Of a stretch of DNA of 9,123 bases, positions 1-7,951 are shown piece by piece. The notes under the pieces were generated by a model. That model saw nothing but the letters and a program-made list of their open reading frames with translations, did not search any database and was not told where the DNA came from. How positions within the stretch are numbered: position 1 is the first letter of the stretch; every line of letters begins with the position of its first letter. The position numbers and the translations under genes were made by a program. Origin of the DNA: Candidatus Cloacimonadota bacterium. Its GTDB lineage: Bacteria > Cloacimonadota > Cloacimonadia > Cloacimonadales > TCS61. The stretch is from the NCBI GenBank assembly GCA_030596265.1, contig JAUVKM010000066.1, forward strand, positions 1 to 9,123, in the 5' to 3' direction.

Positions 1-80
1 CCAGGAACTATCACATGATCATATTCTTTGTCGATCCTGATCTGAGTTGGCTGAATAACTTTAATATGAATTTTACTCAT
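1..80 (-). CDS. atpC: F1 ATP synthase epsilon subunit, N-terminal fragment
   Basis: This is the start of the epsilon subunit, part of the central stalk that couples ring rotation to the catalytic head and often restrains ATP hydrolysis. The gene runs off the window edge, so only 26 complete codons are present, beginning MSKIHIKVIQPTQ and ending in VIVP. A strand of this kind followed by V-x-V-P-G is typical of the N-terminal beta-barrel of epsilon. The ATG at 80 is preceded by an AAGG Shine-Dalgarno-like stretch and lies 8 bases after the atpD stop. This is the expected last gene of the operon. The call rests mainly on position plus this short match; the C-terminal helices cannot be judged. 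Confidence 0.85.
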   Translation of the reverse strand, partial: MSKIHIKVIQPTQIRIDKEYDHVIVP

Positions 81-88
81 ACCTTAAA

Positions 89-1500
<1,412 letters not shown>

Positions 1501-1521
1501 ATATTCTATAACTTTTTTCTA

Positions 1522-2376
1522 TTATTGCTGGATAGCTTCCGCCCCAGACGATATTTCAATAATTTCAGTTGTGATCGCTGCCTGTCTTGCTCTATTATAA
1601 TTAAGAGTAAGCCTATCAATTAGTTCAATAGCATTCTCAGTTGCAGAATCCATTGCCGTCATTCTAGCGCCTTGCTCAGCTGCAGAGGATTCTAACATTA
1701 TTCTCCAAATATCAACATGGATATATTTACTTCCAAGTTCAAATATTATTGTATCTTCATCAGGTTCGTAAACATAATCTAGTTTAGAAATTTCTTCAGT
1801 TTCAAGAGGAATGATTGGCAAGAGTTGTTTTACCACAATATCCTGTTGGATCGCAGATTTAAATTCGTTATAAATAACATTGATTTTATCATAATTTTCA
1901 TCTAAAAATAAACTTAATATCTTTTCTGCTACATCTGCAGAAACACTAAAATCCATTTCATTGAAAAGATTGATATAATGTTCAGTTACATTTGTAGAAT
2001 GTTTTCTGAAATAATCATATCCCTTTTTTCCAATACAGATCAGATCAGCATCAGAATTTTCCTTAAGGTGTACAATTGCCTTTTTTATTATATGCGTATT
2101 AAAAGAGCCGCAAAGACCTCTATCAGAAGTTACAACAATATAAGCTGTTTTTCCTTTGCCTGTTACTTCAGCTAATAATGAATGATCGGAAGAAATATTT
2201 TTATTTTTTAGTGTTCGAAGCATCTCGTTTATATGATCTGCATATGGCCTGGCATTAATTATATTATCCTGAGCTTTTCGCAACTTAGATGCAGCTACCA
2301 TTTTCATAGCATTTGTGATTTGCTTTGTACTCTTAACACTTTCGATCCGTGTTTTGATCTCTCTTAAATTAGCCAT
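1522..2376 (-). CDS. atpG: F1 ATP synthase gamma subunit
   Basis: Central rotor shaft whose coiled-coil N- and C-terminal helices turn inside the alpha3beta3 head and whose foot rests on the c ring. The 284-residue length is typical. The N-terminus (MANLREIKTRI..., with KQITNAMKMVAASK at about 18-31) and the C-terminal helix (EQGARMTAMDSATENA followed by NRARQAAITTEI) are the family signatures. The middle contains the GLCGSFN motif of the Rossmann-like domain. The start ATG at 2376 is 6 bases after the atpA stop, and a TAGGA-type binding site overlaps that stop codon, suggesting coupled translation. Nothing looks damaged. Confidence 0.97.
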   Translation of the reverse strand: MANLREIKTRIESVKSTKQITNAMKMVAASKLRKAQDNIINARPYADHINEMLRTLKNKNISSDHSLLAEVTGKGKTAYIVVTSDRGLCGSFNTHIIKKAIVHLKENSDADLICIGKKGYDYFRKHSTNVTEHYINLFNEMDFSVSADVAEKILSLFLDENYDKINVIYNEFKSAIQQDIVVKQLLPIIPLETEEISKLDYVYEPDEDTIIFELGSKYIHVDIWRIMLESSAAEQGARMTAMDSATENAIELIDRLTLNYNRARQAAITTEIIEISSGAEAIQQ

Positions 2377-2382
2377 AATTTC

Positions 2383-3882
2383 CTAAAATTTGGTTAACAC
2401 TTTTTCGCAAATTTTACGCATAGCTTCTTCTGTCTCATCAGTCAGTTTATCCCTGACCATGCTCTCCATGAATTCTTTATACTCAGAATCTAATGTTGAA
2501 TAAAGTTCGTCTTCAACGTTCCGTACATTTTCCACTTCAATTTCATCAAGGTAACCTCCGTTTGCCATAAAGATAATGAATGTCTGTTTTGCTACAGAAA
2601 GTGGTGAATACTGTGATTGTTTTAGAATTTCATTTAATCGTTTACCCCGTGTAAGCTGTGCTTGAGTTGCCTTATCAAGGTCTGATCCAAATTTTGCAAA
2701 TGCTTCAAGCTCTGTATATTGAGCAAGTGTAACACGCAATTGTCCAGTAACGCTCTTCATCGCTTTTCGCTGCGCGCTTCCACCCACGCGTGAAACTGAA
2801 AGTCCGGCATTAATAGCAGGTCGAATACCTGAGTAAAATAAGCGGTTGCTTAGGAATATCTGGCCATCAGTAATTGAAATAACATTCGTTGGAATATATG
2901 CTGTTAAGTCATCTGCCTGTGTTTCAATAATAGGAAGAGCAGTAAGTGAACCGCCACCAAGTTCATCATTAAGTTTGGAAGCTCTTTCCAATAGACGTGA
3001 ATGAAGATAGAAAACATCTCCTGGATAAGCTTCACGTCCGGGAGGTCTTCTAAGAAGCAATGAAAGTTCCCTGTAAGATACAGCATGTTTAGAAAGATCA
3101 TCATAAATAATAAGTGCATGTTGTCCTTTATCGCGAAAAAATTCTCCCATTGTACACCCTGTGTAAGGTGAAAGATATTGCAAAGAAGCTGATTCTGCTG
3201 CAGAGGCAATAACTATAATTGTATACTCCATAGATCCATTTGCTTCAAGTGTATTCACGATCTTTGCAACAGATGATTTTTTCTGCCCGATAGCAACATA
3301 GATACAAATTACATCGGTATCTTTCTGATTTAAAATGGTATCAATAGCAATGGCTGTTTTACCTGTTTGGCGGTCACCAATAATTAATTCTCGCTGTCCT
3401 CTACCGATCGGGATCATTGAGTCAATTGCTTTGAGACCTGTTTGAAGAGGTTCCTTAACCGGTTGTCTTTGCACAACACCAAGAGCTTTCCGCTCTACCG
3501 GCTTATAGGCTTCTGCTTTGATTGCACCTTTCCCGTCCAACGGTTCTCCAAGTGCATTCACAACACGTCCCAACATTGCTTCACCTACCGGAACCTGTAA
3601 GATTTTCTTGGTTCTTTTTGCTATATCACCTTCTTTGATCTTTCGTGTCTCACCAAAAATAATACATCCGACATTGTCTTCTTCCAGGTTTAATGCCATT
3701 CCCATAACGTCACCGGGGAATTCGACCATCTCACCTGCCATCACATTGTCCATTCCATAAATACGGGCAATTCCATCTCCCACTTGAACAACTTTTCCGG
3801 TTTCGGAAATATCAATATCAAATTTTAATCCCTTGATCTTGTCTCTAAGGATAGAACTTATTTCATCTGGTTGTATTTTCAT
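2383..3882 (-). CDS. atpA: F1 ATP synthase alpha subunit
   Basis: Non-catalytic nucleotide-binding subunit that alternates with beta in the F1 head. Its 499 residues are close to the family norm. Walker A GDRQTGKT is at 169-176, the arginine finger is R365 in SVSRVGG, and the region after it (AQYTELEAF, then LTRGKRL) is canonical. The N-terminal segment that binds delta and the beta-barrel ([15 protein letters not shown]) are present. The ATG at 3882 has a GAGGT binding site and lies 7 bases after the atpH stop. The gene is intact and ordinary. Confidence 0.98.
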   Translation of the reverse strand: MKIQPDEISSILRDKIKGLKFDIDISETGKVVQVGDGIARIYGMDNVMAGEMVEFPGDVMGMALNLEEDNVGCIIFGETRKIKEGDIAKRTKKILQVPVGEAMLGRVVNALGEPLDGKGAIKAEAYKPVERKALGVVQRQPVKEPLQTGLKAIDSMIPIGRGQRELIIGDRQTGKTAIAIDTILNQKDTDVICIYVAIGQKKSSVAKIVNTLEANGSMEYTIIVIASAAESASLQYLSPYTGCTMGEFFRDKGQHALIIYDDLSKHAVSYRELSLLLRRPPGREAYPGDVFYLHSRLLERASKLNDELGGGSLTALPIIETQADDLTAYIPTNVISITDGQIFLSNRLFYSGIRPAINAGLSVSRVGGSAQRKAMKSVTGQLRVTLAQYTELEAFAKFGSDLDKATQAQLTRGKRLNEILKQSQYSPLSVAKQTFIIFMANGGYLDEIEVENVRNVEDELYSTLDSEYKEFMESMVRDKLTDETEEAMRKICEKVLTKF

Positions 3883-3889
3883 ACTGACC

Positions 3890-4435
3890 TCATTTCTTTT
3901 TTTTTGACTTAACTTTTAACAGCTTCACTAAATTATTTTTTATTGATCCATCAATTAATAAAGAATCCGTAGTTGCTACAAATCCTCCCAATATTTCAGG
4001 ATCGATCTTTACATCTAATATTACTTCTTTTTCTAAAATATCTTTAAGGGTTGCCGATATAGAATCAAGCACGTCTTCAGGTAAATCATGAGCAATAGTT
4101 AATCCAACTTTTACCTGATTTTTTTTATCTAATATTTTATTCTCCAGATCTTGTAGAATATCTGTGACAATATTGAATCTATGCTTTTTGATAAGAATAC
4201 CAAACAAGTTTTCCCACAGTTCGGTATTCTTTAATTTCTGTGTCATACTCAATGCTATTTCCAAACGTTTTTTAGCTGGAAATAAATAAGAATTAACTGC
4301 ATTCACAAGTTTTGGTTCTTCTTTTATTGATCTGCTCATCATCTCAACATCGGCTAATATCGAATTAATCTCTTTATCGTCGAGTCCATTAATAATAGCA
4401 TGAGAATAGCGTTGAGCAACGAGTATATTTTTCAC
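3890..4435 (-). CDS. atpH: F1 ATP synthase delta subunit
   Basis: Peripheral-stalk subunit (OSCP/delta family) that ties the top of alpha3beta3 to the b dimer. It has 181 residues, a normal length. The N-terminal helical domain starts with the usual RY-x-x-AI pattern (residues 9-14), and the C-terminal signature is [16 protein letters not shown] (150-165). The tail is lysine-rich (KSKKKK). The start codon is GTG, and it overlaps the atpF stop as GTGA (4432-4435), so translation is probably coupled to atpF. An AAGGGA stretch lies upstream as a modest binding site. No later in-frame start fits the RY-x-x-A motif as well. Confidence 0.95.
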   Translation of the reverse strand: MKNILVAQRYSHAIINGLDDKEINSILADVEMMSRSIKEEPKLVNAVNSYLFPAKKRLEIALSMTQKLKNTELWENLFGILIKKHRFNIVTDILQDLENKILDKKNQVKVGLTIAHDLPEDVLDSISATLKDILEKEVILDVKIDPEILGGFVATTDSLLIDGSIKNNLVKLLKVKSKKKK

Positions 4436-4914
4436 TTACTTTCCCTTTCAGAGATTATTTTTTTTATCAGTTCCTTATCTTTTTTTCCATCAAGTTTTTC
4501 CGATAGGAATTTAGAAGAAAGCTCGGCAACCATTTCTGCCAATTCATCTTCAATTATTTCCATAACCTTTACTTTTTCGGTTTCGAGTTGTTCTTCCGTA
4601 TCTTGTAATATCCGTTTTTCCTGCTCTTTAGCATTCTTCATAATGCCTCTGGCTTTACCTTCAGCATCACTGGCAGTGACATTCTTCATCTTCCTGATCT
4701 CTTCGGCAGATTGCTTTAACTCATCGCTTTTTTGTTCTACAAGTTTCTCAGCTTGCGTTCGCGATGCCTTTGCTTCATCCAGATCAGAAGCTATTTTTTG
4801 TTGCCTCTCATCTAAGAATTTCTTGATCGGTTTATACAGAATTTTATTCAAAACGATCAGTAAAAGTACGAAATTCAGAATTACAATAATGAGAGAATAA
4901 TCTATACTAATCAT
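4432..4914 (-). CDS. atpF: Fo ATP synthase b subunit
   Basis: Peripheral-stalk subunit anchored in the membrane. It has 160 residues: one hydrophobic helix at about 5-25, then the typical LYKPIKKFLDERQQKI entry and a long charged coiled coil rich in Lys, Glu and Gln to the C-terminus. This is the standard bacterial b subunit; only one b-type gene is seen, so a b homodimer is expected. The ATG at 4914 has a GGAG binding site 5 bases upstream. The gene follows the single-hairpin c gene after a 78-base gap, the longest in the window, and overlaps atpH by 4 bases. Confidence 0.95.
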   Translation of the reverse strand: MISIDYSLIIVILNFVLLLIVLNKILYKPIKKFLDERQQKIASDLDEAKASRTQAEKLVEQKSDELKQSAEEIRKMKNVTASDAEGKARGIMKNAKEQEKRILQDTEEQLETEKVKVMEIIEDELAEMVAELSSKFLSEKLDGKKDKELIKKIISERESK

Positions 4915-4940
4915 AAAATCTCCAAATTAATATTTTACTG

Positions 4941-4960
4941 TTGGAAGCTATTTCTCCCAA
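4941..4960 (-). other. Small RNA hairpin between the c-subunit gene and atpF
   Basis: In the transcript TTGGGAG, a 6-base loop (AAATAG) and CTTCCAA can form a 7-bp stem with one G-U pair. It lies in the 78-base gap after the single-hairpin c gene. It is not followed by a run of U, so it does not look like an intrinsic terminator. It could protect or process the 3' end of the c-subunit part of the message, which would help make more c than other subunits. The stem is short and could also be chance. Confidence 0.35.
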
Positions 4961-4992
4961 CCCTTATACAATGTCTGGTCTTGGTTGTAATC

Positions 4993-5247
4993 TTAAGTCG
5001 AGAATATCAACAGAAGTGCAATAACCAATGAGTAAATACCCGTTGATTCAGACACAGCCTGACCAACAAGCATTGTACGCGTAATAAGACTTGCATTTTC
5101 TGGTGAACGTGCGATTCCTTCACAAGCTTTACCGGCAACAAATCCTTCACCAATTCCTGGTCCTAAAGCACCCATCCCCATACACATTCCTGCACCTAAA
5201 AGTGCAGCAGCTTTCACGATTCCTTGTGCCAGTGTAATGTTATCCAT
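4993..5247 (-). CDS. atpE: Fo ATP synthase c subunit, single hairpin, two-carboxylate Na+-type site
   Basis: Rotor-ring subunit that carries the coupling ion across the membrane. It has 84 residues: helix 1 about 8-43 with a Gly-repeat (GAGMCMGMGALGPGIGEG), a cytoplasmic loop with R47-S-P49, and helix 2 about 53-83. The essential carboxylate is E67 in VSESTGIYS. S68, T69 and Y72 match the Na+ ligand set of the Ilyobacter tartaricus ring, and the position of its Gln32 is filled here by E34, the arrangement described for the two-carboxylate Na+ ring of Fusobacterium nucleatum. Na+ coupling is inferred from these residues. The gene has a strong GGAGG binding site 4-5 bases before the ATG, fitting high expression. 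It lies 30 bases after the three-hairpin c-like gene. Confidence 0.95.
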   Translation of the reverse strand: MDNITLAQGIVKAAALLGAGMCMGMGALGPGIGEGFVAGKACEGIARSPENASLITRTMLVGQAVSESTGIYSLVIALLLIFST

Positions 5248-5277
5248 TTTTCCTCCAATATCTTCATAATTATTTAT

Positions 5278-6030
5278 TTATACTGCAAAGATCAGCAGAA
5301 ATGCAATTACCAACGAATATATCGCTGTTGATTGCGAAATCGCTGCTCCTAGAAACATTGTTCTCATTATCCTTGATCTTTCTTTAGGAAATCTTCCCAT
5401 CATATCATTTGCCTTACCGGCAACATAGCCAATACCCGCCCCGGGCCCGATAGTTCCAAAACCGATTGCTAAACCTGCTCCGATGAAGGCGAGAGTTTTA
5501 ATCAATATTCTGCCAATTGAAATATCCACAGGTTGATTTGGGGTTGAATACAACAATAGTAATGAAATAAGAAGTGCAAATATTGCAGCTGTTTGTGCCA
5601 AAGCTTGCCCAATGAGCATATTACCCATAATGAAATTACCATGTTTAGGCATTCTCGCTACAGATTTACAAGCTTCTCCACCAGAGTATCCTGCTCCGAG
5701 AGAAGGTCCCAACGAACCGATTCCCATTGCTATTCCCGCTGAAAGAAGTGTTGCAGCTTTGAACCAACCACCTTCCGGAGTATCGAATCCACCATATATA
5801 AGAAGCATAGAAATTACCAGGGCAAATATTCCGGCTGTTTGTGAGGCTGCCTGTCCGATAAGCATAGTTCTGAATATTTGATCGTTAGCTTGCGGTTGTT
5901 TCATAATTCCCAAAGAACCGCCACCTGCAATTAGTCCCGAACCTACTCCTGTTGTAATAGCTCCCAGACCAACACTTATTCCTGCTCCGAGGTATGCTGC
6001 AATTCTAATATATTCCACCGATAATTCCAT
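5278..6030 (-). CDS. Triple-hairpin c-like rotor subunit lacking all ion-binding carboxylates
   Basis: This 250-residue, six-helix membrane protein is three c-subunit hairpins joined end to end: about 1-80, 81-163 and 164-250. Each repeats the Gly-rich helix 1 (for example GAGLAIGFGTIGPGAGIGY), a basic-x-Pro loop (K44-Q-P46, R126-M-P128, R213-F-P215) and the G-x-A helix-2 motif. The essential Glu/Asp of helix 2 is Gln in all three (Q64, Q146, Q233; codon CAA each time), and the second carboxylate position is S31, A113 and I200. No hairpin can therefore bind an ion by the known mechanism. The third hairpin keeps the S-T-x-x-Y ligands around Q233. The frame is clean, with a GGAG binding site overlapping the atpB end and the ATG 2 bases after the atpB stop, so it does not look like a pseudogene. 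It is likely a blank ring segment or a structural or assembly part of the rotor; its role is inferred. Confidence 0.9.
   Translation of the reverse strand: MELSVEYIRIAAYLGAGISVGLGAITTGVGSGLIAGGGSLGIMKQPQANDQIFRTMLIGQAASQTAGIFALVISMLLIYGGFDTPEGGWFKAATLLSAGIAMGIGSLGPSLGAGYSGGEACKSVARMPKHGNFIMGNMLIGQALAQTAAIFALLISLLLLYSTPNQPVDISIGRILIKTLAFIGAGLAIGFGTIGPGAGIGYVAGKANDMMGRFPKERSRIMRTMFLGAAISQSTAIYSLVIAFLLIFAV
5281..6030 (-). repeat. Three diverged c-hairpin repeats within one gene
   Basis: The coding units are 6030-5791 (hairpin 1), 5790-5542 (hairpin 2) and 5541-5281 (hairpin 3), joined by short polar linkers (GGFDTPEGG and STPNQPVDIS) that would lie on the outer face of the membrane. By hand count over 31 aligned helix-2 residues, hairpins 1 and 2 share about 19 identities, and hairpin 3 shares about 20 with the neighbouring single c subunit. 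The repeat is therefore old and unevenly diverged, not a recent tandem duplication. Confidence 0.85.
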
Positions 6031-6032
6031 TA

Positions 6033-6944
6033 TTACTCCGATATCTCAACACCAATATAGGTAAGTGCCAGCATTGTGAAAACAAACGCTTGTATCGTTC
6101 CAACGAACATTCCAAAAAAGAGATTTAATCCAACCGGAAAAACTACGTAACTAACTAAAGACGAAACAACCAAAATAATTATCGCTCCACCTAGAACATT
6201 TCCGAATAAACGGAAAGAGATAGAAACAACTTTAGAAAGTTCACCAATAATATCCAAAAGGAAAAGAGGATTTTTTACAGGATTTAAATAATTTTGAAGA
6301 TGACCCCATGCACCCTTCACTTTGAAAGCAGTTATATGAACAATGGCAACTGCAAAAACTCCAAGTCCAAGTGGAACGTTAAGATTTCTGGTTGGCTCCA
6401 TAAACCCGGGGATCGGGATCATTCCAACCATATTGCAAACCCAAATGAATAAAAAAAGCGTTACGATGTATGGAGTAAAATTAACCCTTTCTTTACCAAG
6501 GGTTTCTATTACAAATTGTTCTAAAGTGGTATATATCATTTCAAATAATATCTGTGGTTGAGATGGTCTTTTTAATAATTTCTTTTTTATCAGGAGAGCA
6601 ATGAATAGAAGCATAATATCTACAATGAACAGCATACGTAAAAGTTGGAATGTTCCTATCGCAGTTGCTTTTCCAAATATATTTTTAAAGAATTCATATG
6701 TTTTATTACTGCCATAAATCTCTGGTGTTTCACCGGTTTGACGATGGTGTTCATCGATCTGGAATTCTTCTGTTATTTTTCCTTGAAGGTCGTAATGACT
6801 TTGGACGTTTTTAAAGACAAATTTTCCGTCATCAAATCCTACTTGAAGATTTTTATTAAATCCATTTGAAACAAACACTAATGCTGTTTCAATGAGAATA
6901 AATAAAATAAATATCTTTAAGATCGGGCTTTTCTTTTTAGCCAT
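6033..6944 (-). CDS. atpB: Fo ATP synthase a subunit
   Basis: Stator channel subunit that passes ions to and from the c ring. The essential arginine is R245 in SISFRLFGNV, and the last helix has the conserved IQAFVF (Q285). At 303 residues it is longer than the E. coli protein (about 270). The extra length is an N-terminal hydrophobic helix (about 11-27) followed by a polar stretch (about 28-95) before the first canonical helix, so this stretch probably faces the periplasm. Aligned by eye, E. coli Glu219 corresponds to A254 and His245 to G278, so neither proton-path residue is present. This fits a Na+ enzyme but does not prove it. The start ATG at 6944 has an AGAGGG binding site at the very end of atpI, 1 base gap. 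Confidence 0.96.
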   Translation of the reverse strand: MAKKKSPILKIFILFILIETALVFVSNGFNKNLQVGFDDGKFVFKNVQSHYDLQGKITEEFQIDEHHRQTGETPEIYGSNKTYEFFKNIFGKATAIGTFQLLRMLFIVDIMLLFIALLIKKKLLKRPSQPQILFEMIYTTLEQFVIETLGKERVNFTPYIVTLFLFIWVCNMVGMIPIPGFMEPTRNLNVPLGLGVFAVAIVHITAFKVKGAWGHLQNYLNPVKNPLFLLDIIGELSKVVSISFRLFGNVLGGAIIILVVSSLVSYVVFPVGLNLFFGMFVGTIQAFVFTMLALTYIGVEISE

Positions 6945-6945
6945 T

Positions 6946-7338
6946 CTACCCTCTAAAATACTTATTGTTTTTCAAATTTCTTACAATTTCAACTATATAT
7001 ATCACGATCTGTGCAGAAAGCAAACCGGCACCGAAAATTATAATATTCGGCTTTACTAGAAAGAAGATTGCAAGTGCAAATATTGTTAATGTGGCATATC
7101 TTGTTAGTGAACCCTTAGCGGCACTCACACATGATTTCGTTGGTAAAAGTCCAATACTTTTCTTCAGGTTATGGGCCAACCAAAAAAAATTTCCAGCACT
7201 GCCTATTGTACCCATAATCCAACTTATAGACTGATTAAAGAACCACGGTAAAGACAAAAACGCAGGTATGTTTGTCAAGAGAATAATCAGCAATATTTTT
7301 TTGATATATTTATTATTATCTTCCATATTTTTGTTCAT
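6946..7338 (-). CDS. atpI: ATP synthase accessory protein I
   Basis: Small membrane protein of the ATP synthase I family, 130 residues, with four predicted helices at about 13-34, 39-55, 80-96 and 98-118. In other bacteria AtpI assists assembly of the c ring and, together with AtpZ, has been linked to Mg2+/Ca2+ handling. Recognition here is from size, the four-helix pattern, the G-x-x-x-N segment (GSAGNFFWL) and its place directly before atpB. Its ATG overlaps the atpZ stop as ATGA (7335-7338). A second Met at residue 5 is an alternative start. The sequence is weakly conserved, so family rather than mechanism is certain. Confidence 0.8.
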   Translation of the reverse strand: MNKNMEDNNKYIKKILLIILLTNIPAFLSLPWFFNQSISWIMGTIGSAGNFFWLAHNLKKSIGLLPTKSCVSAAKGSLTRYATLTIFALAIFFLVKPNIIIFGAGLLSAQIVIYIVEIVRNLKNNKYFRG

Positions 7339-7568
7339 TCTTTTTCTAACGTTTTTTTTAATAATTTATATGCTGCAAAAACTCCGACAGCAACACCAAT
7401 CAATACACCAACCAAAATCAATACGCCTTCTGTTTGGAATTTCTTCTCCAGGTATATCGCTCCAACTAAAAAAATAAGTATTGAGCTTATTATGGTAAGA
7501 CCTAACTGTGTTATCAGATTTATATATTTCAATAATTCATTATTCAGTTGGTTCTTTTTTTTCCACAT
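7335..7568 (-). CDS. atpZ: ATP synthase accessory protein AtpZ
   Basis: A 77-residue protein with two hydrophobic helices (about 18-38 and 48-69) and charged ends, matching the AtpZ/AtpI family (TQLGL near the first helix, then the Gly-rich VGVLIGVAVGVFAAYKLLKK). It acts with AtpI in c-ring assembly in other bacteria. The start lies inside the bactofilin 3' end, a 29-base overlap, and I see no good binding site upstream, so it may be translated by ribosomes finishing bactofilin. No better in-frame start exists downstream before the first helix. The following atpI overlaps it by 4 bases. Confidence 0.8.
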   Translation of the reverse strand: MWKKKNQLNNELLKYINLITQLGLTIISSILIFLVGAIYLEKKFQTEGVLILVGVLIGVAVGVFAAYKLLKKTLEKE

Positions 7569-7938
7569 TTTCTATTATTATTGGATTTTTTATTGTTTTG
7601 GAATTTGAAGTCATTGAACTTTTACCGTTGAATACTGCTCCGGTATGTATCATTAGGATTTTAGCAACAATATCACCATTCATTCTGGCACTTCTATCCA
7701 ATTCAATAGCATCTTTACAGGTTACATTTCCAACTACTTTGCCGGAGATAAGACATTCATCTGCCTTAATATTAGCTCTGGCGACACCGGAAGATCCAAT
7801 AGTTACGAATCCGTCAGATTCAATTGTGCCTTCTACTTCACCATCTATTCGCACACCACCCTGAACGTAAAGTGTGCCCTTTATTTTGCTCCCTTTTCCA
7901 ATTATAGTTGAAAGCTCAACTTTTCTATTCTTGTTCAT
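7540..7938 (-). CDS. Bactofilin
   Basis: Bacterial cytoskeletal protein that polymerises into filaments and often positions cell-wall enzymes. It has 132 residues. The core at about 10-107 is a right-handed beta-helix of short repeats with regularly spaced Gly and hydrophobic residues (KGTLYVQGGVRIDGEVEGTI, then GKVVGNVTCKDAIEL, then MNGDIVAKILMIHTGAVFNG). The C-terminal tail (108-132) is polar and Lys/Glu-rich. A strong AGGAGGA binding site (7947-7953) overlaps the stop of the peptidase gene, 8-9 bases before the ATG. Its partner is probably the adjacent M23 peptidase, as for CcmA with Csd-type peptidases in Helicobacter. The gene's 3' end overlaps atpZ. Confidence 0.92.
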   Translation of the reverse strand: MNKNRKVELSTIIGKGSKIKGTLYVQGGVRIDGEVEGTIESDGFVTIGSSGVARANIKADECLISGKVVGNVTCKDAIELDRSARMNGDIVAKILMIHTGAVFNGKSSMTSNSKTIKNPIIIENVEKKEPTE

Positions 7939-7951
7939 ATTTTATTTCCTC

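Noticed and set aside
2904..3209. A 101-codon minus-strand frame inside atpA
   Set aside because: It lies in a different frame within the well-conserved alpha gene and has no recognisable motif, so it is an out-of-frame shadow.
4400..4900. A 166-codon plus-strand reading frame opposite atpF
   Set aside because: It is the antisense shadow of a Lys/Glu-rich coiled-coil gene, which gives a Ser/Phe-rich product. It has no recognisable domain and lies wholly over the b subunit and the start of delta.
4941..4960. Rho-independent terminator between the c gene and atpF
   Set aside because: The stem is short and is followed by CAGTAAAATATT, not a T-run, and the downstream genes belong to the same complex.
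4915..4992. An internal promoter for atpF
   Set aside because: A TATAAG-like hexamer is present, but I see no convincing -35 partner at proper spacing, and AT-rich sequence makes such matches common.
5612..5881. An 89-codon plus-strand frame opposite the triple c gene
   Set aside because: Antisense to conserved Gly/Ala-rich helices; its Pro-rich translation reflects the reverse complement of glycine codons.
5278..6030. The triple c gene as a decaying pseudogene, or its Gln codons as sequencing errors
   Set aside because: The frame is intact over 250 codons with good helix and loop conservation and its own binding site. Three independent G-to-C errors at exactly equivalent codons are improbable, though raw reads were not available.
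4993..6944. An N-ATPase or V/A-type ATPase operon
   Set aside because: Gene order, the delta, gamma and b subunits, and the alpha/beta motifs are those of a standard F-type enzyme; only the c-gene fusion resembles V/A-type rotors.
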